Assembly: GCF_022398325.1 (NCBI RefSeq)
Contig: NZ_JAKEVD010000022.1
Coordinates: 1 to 64,000 of the forward strand
Direction: 5' to 3'
Source: Shewanella sp. Isolate13
GTDB taxonomy: Bacteria > Pseudomonadota > Gammaproteobacteria > Enterobacterales > Shewanellaceae
DNA length: 64,000 nt
This document shows positions 1 through 7,004 of this stretch, piece by piece; positions within the stretch are counted from its first letter, which is position 1, and every line of letters begins with the position of its first letter. The notes under the pieces are model-generated. The model saw nothing but the letters and a program-made list of their open reading frames with translations. It made no database searches and was not told the origin of the DNA. The position numbers and the translations under genes were made by a program.

Positions 1-284
1 ATTCCATACCGATTCTAATATATAATATATTGCTAATTTCTTATTTAATAGTTAGGTTTGATGTTAAATGTGTTCTGAGTACCGGACCTGGTCTCTGTAT
101 TTTTCCTTCAATTTTTTTTAAATTTTTTTGTAAAAGTACTATAGTTTTTTTTGAGTCTTCTTGTATGTTCTATAGTAAAAGTATGACAGGCTCTATCATG
201 AGTTATGTAGCTAATCACATAATAGTACAGAATGAGGAATTATTGCAGGTCTACGATAAATCAGTGTTCTTAGGAAGGTTATGA
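1..284 (+). CDS. Alg14/PssD-like glycosyltransferase subunit, C-terminal part (cut by window edge)
   Basis: The reading frame is open to the first base, so the gene starts outside the window; the TTG at 30 is only an internal codon. The visible tail has the pattern of Alg14/PssD/EpsE proteins: STGPGLC, then FFES, SMTGSI, YVANHIIVQNEEL and a final GRL. In this family the subunit anchors the catalytic Alg13/PssE-like partner at the inner membrane, and the pair adds the second sugar to a lipid-linked glycan. It overlaps the next gene by ATGA, as expected for two subunits of one enzyme. The gene is AT-rich, as O-antigen genes often are. The assignment rests on motifs only. Confidence 0.75.
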   Translation, partial: SIPILIYNILLISYLIVRFDVKCVLSTGPGLCIFPSIFFKFFCKSTIVFFESSCMFYSKSMTGSIMSYVANHIIVQNEELLQVYDKSVFLGRL

Positions 285-736
285 AAATATTAGTTACTGT
301 AGGTACAGGTTCTTTTGATTCCTTGGTAGAGCGTTGTGATAAAATCTCATCTAATTCAGTCGATGAATTTACTTTCCAAATTGGCAAAGGAGGATATCAA
401 CCTAAAAACGGTCTTTATTTTGATTTTTCTCCAGACTTAAATCTTACGGATTTTGATTTAGTAATATCACATTGTGGTGCTGGCACAGTTTTTAAGTGCC
501 TTAACAGTAAAATTCCTTTGATAGCCATTCCTAATTTGGAGCGCAGTGATAAACATCAGTCTGAATTAGGATGTTATCTAGAAAAGCATAACTTTTGTTG
601 TACATGCTTTGATTTGACTCACCTAAACAGATTAATTGTAGACTATGATTTTAAAAATTATAATGATTATAATAACATTTCTTTTTTTGGTGTTAGTGAG
701 GTCATTGATATTATAAGTGATAGTTTTAAGGAATAG
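281..736 (+). CDS. Alg13/PssE-like glycosyltransferase catalytic subunit (GT28 C-terminal domain)
   Basis: This 151-residue protein matches a stand-alone GT28 C-terminal half. It has an N-terminal ILVTVGTGSFDSL strand-loop, a central DLVISHCGAGT motif (about residues 62-72) and a PLIAIPN segment, which in the family form the nucleotide-sugar binding site. Its length fits Alg13/PssE/EpsF. The start overlaps the stop of the Alg14-like gene (ATGA), so translation is coupled. Predicted role: the cytoplasmic catalytic half of a glycosyltransferase acting on an undecaprenyl-linked sugar. The acceptor and donor sugars cannot be read from the sequence. Confidence 0.8.
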   Translation: MKILVTVGTGSFDSLVERCDKISSNSVDEFTFQIGKGGYQPKNGLYFDFSPDLNLTDFDLVISHCGAGTVFKCLNSKIPLIAIPNLERSDKHQSELGCYLEKHNFCCTCFDLTHLNRLIVDYDFKNYNDYNNISFFGVSEVIDIISDSFKE

Positions 737-738
737 AC

Positions 739-1656
739 ATGAATATATTAGTCACGGGCTCATCAGGATTTGTTGGGGATTATTTTGTAAAGGCTGTTCA
801 ACCAGATTTATATCGAACCTCAACTTTATCATTTACGAAGTTTTTAAGTGGAAGTTATGATAAGTCTACTTTTTCTAATATCTCAGTCGTTATTCACTGC
901 GCAGCACGAGTTCACGTTATGAATGACCATTCGTCTGAACCGTTAGATGACTACAGAAAAGTTAATACAATAGGAACTATTAAGCTTGCACAGCAAGCAT
1001 TAGAAGCTGGTGTCAAACGCTTTATATTTGTTAGCAGCATAAAAGTTAATGGTGAGTCGACCCTAAGTGGTATACCTTTCACCGCAGTTGATCCAAGAGC
1101 CCCTGAAGACTTTTATGGGAAGTCTAAATCGGAAGCTGAAGAACAGTTGTTAGAATTTGCTAAAGAAACTGGGTTAGAGGTCGTTATTATACGACCAACA
1201 TTGGTTTACGGGCCCGGAGTTAAGGCTAATTTTGCGTCGCTATTAAAATTAGCTTCAAAAGGTTTACCTTTGCCTTTCGGCAACATAAAACATAACAAAC
1301 GAAGTCTAGTTTCAGTAAAGAACCTGGTTGATCTGATTATGAACTGTGTTGAACATCCAAAGGCTGCAAATCAAATATTTTTAGTTTCTGATGATCATGA
1401 TTTATCTACTGCCTCAATGGTAAAGCATATGTCATATGCACTCGGAAAACCCAGTAGATTACTGCCAGTACCTTTATGGTGCTATCGCTTCGTTGGTAAG
1501 TTAACTGGTAAGTCTGATTTAGTAGATAGGCTTATAGGGTCTTTACAGGTCGATATATCACATACTAAAGATACGTTAGGTTGGGTTCCTCCACAGACGC
1601 TTGAGCAAGGTTTTAAAGAAACCGCAGAGTATTTTCTTCTCAATAAAAATAAATAG
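739..1656 (+). CDS. NAD-dependent epimerase/4-ketoreductase (extended SDR, WbpV/WbfT-like)
   Basis: Extended short-chain dehydrogenase of 305 residues. Visible are the N-terminal Rossmann motif GSSGFVG (residues 7-13), the VIHCAARVHVM segment, the catalytic Ser in FVSSIKVNG and the Y-x3-K dyad in FYGKSK (about residue 130). It follows the Alg13-like gene by 2 nt and precedes a small PGT by 9 nt. That epimerase/PGT pairing is the one seen for WbpV-WbpL or WbfT-WbfU, where the SDR reduces the 4-keto sugar made by a WbpM-type dehydratase to UDP-QuiNAc or UDP-FucNAc. A WbpM-type gene is present at 27792-29735. The exact product is inferred from context. Confidence 0.75.
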   Translation: MNILVTGSSGFVGDYFVKAVQPDLYRTSTLSFTKFLSGSYDKSTFSNISVVIHCAARVHVMNDHSSEPLDDYRKVNTIGTIKLAQQALEAGVKRFIFVSSIKVNGESTLSGIPFTAVDPRAPEDFYGKSKSEAEEQLLEFAKETGLEVVIIRPTLVYGPGVKANFASLLKLASKGLPLPFGNIKHNKRSLVSVKNLVDLIMNCVEHPKAANQIFLVSDDHDLSTASMVKHMSYALGKPSRLLPVPLWCYRFVGKLTGKSDLVDRLIGSLQVDISHTKDTLGWVPPQTLEQGFKETAEYFLLNKNK

Positions 1657-1665
1657 AGTACATAA

Positions 1666-2214
1666 ATGATCCGCATTATCGATTTTTTAGCCTCCTTCTT
1701 TGGACTGTTATTGCTTTGGCCTGTTTTATTGGTCGTCACAATTATTGGCATGTTTGATACTGGTTCGCCTATTTTTGTTCAAACCCGTGTAGGCCGAAAT
1801 AAAAAGCCTTTTAAATTGATTAAGTTTCGCACTATGTCTGTTGAAACCAAATCAGTCGCTAGTCACTTAGCGAGTAATGCTTCAATTACAAAATTGGGTA
1901 GCTTCCTACGTAAAACTAAGATTGATGAATTACCGCAATTAATTAATGTGATTAAAGGTGAAATGAGTTTGGTTGGTCCTCGACCGAACTTATTTAATCA
2001 AGAAGAGTTAATTAAAGAGCGCGATGCGTTAAGGGTTTACGATGTTTTACCTGGCGTTACAGGTTTAGCTCAAGTTCAAAATATTGATATGTCTACACCT
2101 GCTTTATTAGCAAAAACTGACAAGCAGATGATTGATAGCCTAAATGTTAAAGATTACTTCAAGTACATCATGATGACAGTCTCAGGTAGTGGTTCTGGTG
2201 ACGCGGTAAAATAA
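1666..2214 (+). CDS. Small monotopic polyprenyl-phosphate sugar-phosphate transferase (PGT)
   Basis: At 182 residues this is the minimal PGT fold (PglC/WbpL-C-terminal type). A single reentrant hydrophobic helix lies at residues 4-28, followed by [17 protein letters not shown], the catalytic Asp-Glu in [10 protein letters not shown] (about residues 86-95), [10 protein letters not shown] and [10 protein letters not shown]. Family role: it transfers a sugar-1-phosphate from a UDP-sugar to undecaprenyl phosphate at the inner membrane, starting repeat-unit synthesis. It lies directly behind the SDR gene, which probably makes its donor sugar. All family hallmarks are intact. Confidence 0.88.
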   Translation: MIRIIDFLASFFGLLLLWPVLLVVTIIGMFDTGSPIFVQTRVGRNKKPFKLIKFRTMSVETKSVASHLASNASITKLGSFLRKTKIDELPQLINVIKGEMSLVGPRPNLFNQEELIKERDALRVYDVLPGVTGLAQVQNIDMSTPALLAKTDKQMIDSLNVKDYFKYIMMTVSGSGSGDAVK

Positions 2215-2266
2215 ATATGTGTCTCTGGTTATTAGTTTATTTTGCGCAGTTTTAGGAAATTAATTT

Positions 2267-3616
2267 ATGTCTCGTAAATATTTTGGTACTGATGGAGTTC
2301 GTGGAAAGGTTGGTGAGTTTCCTATCACACCCGATTTCGCAATGAAGTTAGGTTGGGCTGCTGGGACTGTTTTGGCCTCAAGCGGTACTAAAGAAGTGTT
2401 AATCGGTAAAGATACCCGCATTAGTGGCTATATGCTTGAGTCGGCGATCGAGGCTGGTCTATCTGCAGCAGGTATTAATGTCGCGTTAGTTGGGCCTATG
2501 CCAACACCTGCGGTTGCTTATCTAGCCTCGACTTTCCGTGCTGATGCTGGCGTTGTTATCAGTGCTTCACATAATCCTTTTTATGATAATGGGATTAAGT
2601 TTTTCTCTAATTCAGGCACTAAGCTTAATGATGAGCAAGAACTTGAAATCGAAGCTCTGCTAGATAAAGCGATTAATCATAATGCGATGCAGTGTGTAGA
2701 GTCTGCTGAATTAGGAAAAGTAAGACGTATTAATGATGCTGCTGGGCGCTATATTGAATTCTGTAAAGGCGTATTCTCTAATGAGCTGTCATTAGCAGGG
2801 CTAAAAATCGTAGTAGATAGTGCCAACGGGGCAGCCTATCATATCGCGCCTAATGTCTACAGAGAGCTTGGCGCTGAAGTGGTTAGCATCAATGACAAGC
2901 CTAATGGGCTTAACATTAATGCCGAGTGTGGTGCAACAAGCCTAGATAGCTTACAAACTGCTGTGATTGTGCACGAGGCTGATTTAGGTATAGCGCTTGA
3001 TGGTGATGCAGATAGAGTGATGTTCGTTGACCACAATGGCCATGTTGTTGACGGTGATCAGATCCTGTATATATTGGCAAAGTCTGCAAAACAGCAAGGG
3101 ACTATGTCTGGTGGTATTGTTGGGACATTAATGTCTAACTTGGGCCTCGAGATTGCGTTAAAGGGAATGGACATTCCTTTTAAACGCGCTAAAGTAGGTG
3201 ACCGCTATGTTGTAGAGCAATTAAAAGAGACCGGTTGGCGTATAGGGGGCGAGGGTTCAGGACATATTTTGCATTTGGATCATGCATCCACTGGTGATGG
3301 TGTGGTGGCTTCGTTATTGGTGTTACAAGCAATATTAGAAGCTCAACAATCATTGGCTGAGATCGTTTCTGGTATGAAAAAATTACCACAAGTACTGATC
3401 AATGTGCGCTTGTTGACTAATAACGCCGATGAAATTTTAAATTCTAACGTCGTTCAACAAGCTGTTATTGAAGCTGAATCAGTCTTGGCTGAAAATGGTC
3501 GTGTGCTACTACGTAAATCGGGTACTGAACCACTTATCCGAGTGATGGTTGAATCTACCGATGTCGAAATGTCTCAAGCACAGGCAGAATATATTGCAAA
3601 TGCTGTCCGCTCTTAA
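2267..3616 (+). CDS. glmM: Phosphoglucosamine mutase (GlmM family), copy inside polysaccharide cluster
   Basis: Full-length 449-residue alpha-D-phosphohexomutase. It has the N-terminal YFGTDGVRG motif, the active-site phosphoserine loop [18 protein letters not shown] (about residues 98-115), the metal loop DGDADR (about residue 246) and the C-terminal [12 protein letters not shown] phosphate-binding loop. It converts glucosamine-6-phosphate to glucosamine-1-phosphate, feeding UDP-GlcNAc synthesis. A housekeeping glmM normally sits beside folP/ftsH, so a copy at the end of an O-antigen operon is probably an extra one serving sugar-nucleotide supply. AGGAAA lies upstream of the ATG. A strong terminator follows. 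Confidence 0.9.
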   Translation: MSRKYFGTDGVRGKVGEFPITPDFAMKLGWAAGTVLASSGTKEVLIGKDTRISGYMLESAIEAGLSAAGINVALVGPMPTPAVAYLASTFRADAGVVISASHNPFYDNGIKFFSNSGTKLNDEQELEIEALLDKAINHNAMQCVESAELGKVRRINDAAGRYIEFCKGVFSNELSLAGLKIVVDSANGAAYHIAPNVYRELGAEVVSINDKPNGLNINAECGATSLDSLQTAVIVHEADLGIALDGDADRVMFVDHNGHVVDGDQILYILAKSAKQQGTMSGGIVGTLMSNLGLEIALKGMDIPFKRAKVGDRYVVEQLKETGWRIGGEGSGHILHLDHASTGDGVVASLLVLQAILEAQQSLAEIVSGMKKLPQVLINVRLLTNNADEILNSNVVQQAVIEAESVLAENGRVLLRKSGTEPLIRVMVESTDVEMSQAQAEYIANAVRS

Positions 3617-3647
3617 TTTACAATTTACATTGGTCTAAATGAAATAT

Positions 3648-3683
3648 AAGCCATAGAGTGCGAAAGCGACTATGGCTTTTTTT
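3648..3683 (+). terminator. Rho-independent terminator after glmM
   Basis: A perfect 9-bp stem (AAGCCATAG at 3648-3656 with CTATGGCTT at 3670-3678), a 13-nt loop and a run of seven T. It ends the left polysaccharide operon and abuts the stop codon of the convergent integrase at 3685, so it also marks the left junction of the island. Confidence 0.85.
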
Positions 3684-3684
3684 G

Positions 3685-4851
3685 TTATAGAGTTACTTGC
3701 TCTTTCATCAACAAATCAAAAGCCTTTCCATCTGTTCTAGACGCATTAGCCACATATGGCGCATACACATCAAATAGAAGTCTTGTATCGCTGTGCCCTA
3801 GCATTTGCGACACGTATAGCGGATTTTCGTGTGCAGCGATATGTAGTACGGCCGCAGTATGGCGTGTTTCATAAGGGCGTCTTGGTTTTAGCCCTGCTTT
3901 TTTAAGTGCTGGATACCATAGCTTTCTACTCACATAGTGTGTTTCTAATGGTGTGCCAGACGGTCCGATAAACACAAAGTTTGAATCTGATTGGCTCGCC
4001 TCTTTAACCCGTTTAAATGCTTCATACACCGAATCACACATCTTAAGTTCTCTACGAGATTTCGGTGTTTTTACATCACATGTTTCGCCATTGACCCAGT
4101 TTTGTCTTATACGGATTAAACGGTGGTCAAAATCAATATGCTGCCATTCTAATCCATGCACCTCACAACTTCTCATCCCAGTCCAGAAGCGGACGATAAA
4201 GTAATCTTTCCATTGTTTGGGTACATGCGTTAAAAATTGGCGCACCTCATCAATTGTCATCGGGTGTGATTCGGCTTTTTCTTCTTTGAGAGAGCGATAG
4301 CGTCTCAATGAATAATCAAACTTACACTCTTCTGCTGCAAGGCTGACTATCGCCACTAGCGGCCACAGAATATTATTGATGCGCCTATTCGATAGCAGCC
4401 GAGTACCATCCTTTTTCTTGCCCTCCATTAATTCCTGACGAAAAAAATCAACTTGCGATAGAGTGACTTCGTTAAGCAAAGTATTGCCAAACTGGGGGAT
4501 TAGGTATTTATCCAGCGTATTACGCACAGTATCGCGGTAGCTGTTTTTCCATTTGGCTTTTTGTCGTTCAAACCATTGAATAGCAAACGTATCAAAAAAT
4601 GGATATTGGCGGTCGGGATATTTGTCTCGTTGTAGCTTCTCAAACTTGGCGACTTTTTTACTTTTTGGAAAGTAATCGCGGTACTGAAAACTGCCTAAAT
4701 CAATTTCAGCATTCATTTGCTTGAGGGTGGCTTTGGCACTAGCGAGGTTTTTAGGTGTGGCCATCAGTTTGGTGCCTTCACGAAAACGGCAGCCATAGAG
4801 GTGTAGGTCGAACTGAATGCGCCCGTTAGGACGGATGCGAATATGAGCCAT
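3685..4851 (-). CDS. Phage/island-type tyrosine integrase
   Basis: Tyrosine recombinase of about 388 residues. An N-terminal arm-binding region (IRIRPNGRIQFDLHLYG) precedes a SAM-like core-binding domain (about 90-190) and a catalytic domain. Catalytic residues seen are Arg in GMRSCEV, Lys in KTPKSRREL, Arg-His in RPYETRHTAA (Tyr replaces the first His of HxxR, common in this group), GHSD and the Tyr nucleophile in LLFDVYAPYV. The reading frame opens at 4863, but GGAGG lies 5 nt before the internal ATG at 4851, so that start is preferred. It sits at the left border of the island, pointing toward glmM, as island integrases do. A decayed relative of its C-terminus lies at 25654-25790. Confidence 0.88.
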   Translation of the reverse strand: MAHIRIRPNGRIQFDLHLYGCRFREGTKLMATPKNLASAKATLKQMNAEIDLGSFQYRDYFPKSKKVAKFEKLQRDKYPDRQYPFFDTFAIQWFERQKAKWKNSYRDTVRNTLDKYLIPQFGNTLLNEVTLSQVDFFRQELMEGKKKDGTRLLSNRRINNILWPLVAIVSLAAEECKFDYSLRRYRSLKEEKAESHPMTIDEVRQFLTHVPKQWKDYFIVRFWTGMRSCEVHGLEWQHIDFDHRLIRIRQNWVNGETCDVKTPKSRRELKMCDSVYEAFKRVKEASQSDSNFVFIGPSGTPLETHYVSRKLWYPALKKAGLKPRRPYETRHTAAVLHIAAHENPLYVSQMLGHSDTRLLFDVYAPYVANASRTDGKAFDLLMKEQVTL

Positions 4852-5735
4852 AATGGCCTCCATTGATTGCAGATCGTTAAATAGATCTGTCCCTTACCAA
4901 TGGAATTCGTTAGAATTTGTCCATCGGCTGGATTCGGTTAATAGACTGCGCAGCCGGTACGGGGTAGGGTGGTTGCCGCCACTCTGCCCCAACTGCTTTT
5001 TTTATAGGTTAACTTATTTTCTACTTCTCGCTTGTCAGTCGCGTTTGCCTGTCTCGCTTGTAAAACACGCTTTCTTAAAGCAAAAGCTAACCTAGCTTAC
5101 TTATTTTGTTTTTTTTCCTTTTCTTTGTTGCTAATGACCAATATTGCTTAAAATAGGACTATTGGTTAAAAACACATCTATTACTATAGCTGTAACTGTA
5201 TATTTGTCCAGTGCTAATGGGAAGTGCTACTCAGAGGTACTATTCACAAGTACTAATCGTAACCACTAACTACCTTGAAAAACGCCGCTACAAGTACTAA
5301 TCACAAGTGCCGCTTATAAGCTATGTTCATAAGTAGTCGTCGTAGCGTTAATCAGTGCATGTTGTTATCAAAGGCGCATCAACACTTACTTATGCTGTTA
5401 ATGCCGCTGACTGATAATAGCGATGTTTTCAAGATAGCCCTGTGTCAGAATCGTTGTCAGCGCTAACGCTAGTGCTAATTGATGTTAACTGTAATTTAAA
5501 TCGTTAAGTACAGACAATGCTTTATGACTGCCAAATATTTTGGTCACACAGTGGATATAGAGCAGCCATTATCAACTTGATACTTTCAGTGTTTTTCAAG
5601 GTGGTCAGGCACCCTGTGTCGGTATTGCAAGCTACCTTGAAACACGCTGCTACTTTCAGCGTTTCGATTGCTGTTTGCAGCAGTTATCTACTCTGAAGCG
5701 CTTAAAGTTAGCCTGAGTTGACACCGACCACATAA
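4852..5735. other. Non-coding stretch between integrase and recombinase operon
   Basis: No convincing gene. It contains an imperfect 12-bp inverted repeat (4961-4972 with 4979-4990, 10 of 12 paired) followed by a T-run near 4996, and a zone of short repeated words (copies of ACAAGTACTAATC, 5251-5310). It also holds the repeat cluster before the recombinase operon, listed separately. Integrase arm-binding sites would be expected here, but none can be proven by eye. Confidence 0.5.
5271..5680. repeat. Direct and inverted repeats next to the recombinase operon (candidate element end)
   Basis: A 22-bp word at 5271-5292 recurs at 5632-5653 with 20 of 22 identities (core CTACCTTGAAA). A shorter inverted copy of its core lies at about 5590-5605 (TTTTTCAAGGTGG). 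A second word, TACTTTCAG followed by YGTTT, occurs at about 5581 and 5650. At 5640-5670 these combine into an imperfect palindrome (GAAACACGCTG facing CAGCGTTTC). Clusters of direct and inverted repeats beside recombinase genes commonly bind the recombinase or mark an element end; that role is inferred here. Confidence 0.5.
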
Positions 5736-6992
5736 TCACACATCCTCAAAACCAAGCATATCAAATTGATTTGATTCATCACCGATAGCATTTTGTTGTT
5801 TTAGCATGATTTCTAGTTTGGCTTTTGAATTAAGTACCAACTCCATTTTGGGTGAGGCGTATTCGATATCAGTGATGCTTTGATAAGGATCGCTATTATT
5901 TCTGTCGTTATAAAAGCCCAGCTTTAACTCGCCTTGCTCATTAATTAATACTGCGATTTTCATTTGTTCTGCGCTAGTCATATCTTTGATCGGCACACGA
6001 TTAAGCTGACTTAAGTTGATGCTGTATAGCGAGGGCTTGTCACATTCGATATGTTTGGTGCGGATAAAACGGTTACTACCGGTTTCTTCAACTAAGCTGG
6101 CAAGCATGACATAGTCTGCATCGATATAGAGTAGCGCTTGGTTGGCTTTTTTTAACGGCGTAATCGACAAGTACTTTTTAAGATCTTCCTTAAAATCGTA
6201 AATGTTGATGATAATTTTCACTTCGGTTCGATACACTGTTTCTTTTTTCAATCGATATTCACGCAGCGATGCCAACGAGCTTGAGCTCACGCGGTTCCCA
6301 TCACTAAATATCGCGCGTTCATCATCCAAATAATACTGGATCTGCTCTGCATCCGAGTTATGGCAGATCCGTTCCAGTTGTACCACGCTTTCTTTGTTGA
6401 GCAATATGCCATGTGTGACGTCCATATTTTCTGGTAGCGCACAGGTTTGAATGTTGTTATCACGCTCAATGCGGACTTTTTGCTGCTCTTTATTGAGTTC
6501 AAACACATCAAAAGGTTGGTGAGAATCGGCGACTTCAAGGATCACCCTAGCTGAATCTGTTGGTAATACTTGGTAAGTTTGATTTTTATGTTGTTCAAGA
6601 AAGGCAAGGTGGGACTCTATCGGCGGTTTGGCTTGAATATAGAGGCGAGAGACTTGCGCCATCAGGCCATTAAGAAGCGGTAGTTTTTGCTGTTTGCCAT
6701 ATTCCACTTCGATGCTGATTGGGGTTTCATCTAAGGTGTTTTTTGACTCCGCTCGCCACCATGTACTAAAGCTACTGGCACATAATGACCATTGACCTTT
6801 TTTGAGCCCCCAGTCGCTATTAAGTGGTAACTTAACCATAGAGGGAAAATCGCTCTGCCCACCAATTAAATAGCCGACCTCTTTGGTCTCTATCACCACG
6901 GTGACATAAGGGATCGGATCTTTGTCGCTGATGTCGTCAACTAGGTGGCTTATGTCTCGTTTACTGTCAGCATTAAATTCAAGTTTTGGCAT
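5736..6992 (-). CDS. Recombination-module protein D, unknown function, possible clamp-interacting tail
   Basis: The fourth and last gene of the minus-strand operon starts 12 nt after the stop of the large recombinase, with GAGGA before the ATG. I do not recognise a family for its 418 residues. No recombinase catalytic residues or membrane segments are visible. The segment from about residue 195 to 250 (ILLNKESVVQLERI, then YYLDDERAIFSDGNRVSSSS) has an alternating strand pattern vaguely like beta-clamp domains, but this is weak. The C-terminus ends in NQFDMLGFEDV, where QFDML resembles the beta-clamp-binding pentapeptide (QL[SD]LF; compare QADMF in Pol III alpha). It may link integration to replication; this is inference. 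Confidence 0.7.
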   Translation of the reverse strand: MPKLEFNADSKRDISHLVDDISDKDPIPYVTVVIETKEVGYLIGGQSDFPSMVKLPLNSDWGLKKGQWSLCASSFSTWWRAESKNTLDETPISIEVEYGKQQKLPLLNGLMAQVSRLYIQAKPPIESHLAFLEQHKNQTYQVLPTDSARVILEVADSHQPFDVFELNKEQQKVRIERDNNIQTCALPENMDVTHGILLNKESVVQLERICHNSDAEQIQYYLDDERAIFSDGNRVSSSSLASLREYRLKKETVYRTEVKIIINIYDFKEDLKKYLSITPLKKANQALLYIDADYVMLASLVEETGSNRFIRTKHIECDKPSLYSINLSQLNRVPIKDMTSAEQMKIAVLINEQGELKLGFYNDRNNSDPYQSITDIEYASPKMELVLNSKAKLEIMLKQQNAIGDESNQFDMLGFEDV

Positions 6993-7004
6993 GTTGGGAT
7001 CCTC

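Noticed and set aside
4853..5095. 80-codon plus-strand frame beside the integrase
   Set aside because: Cys/Leu/Ser-rich translation without ribosome site; overlaps the integrase leader and an inverted repeat.
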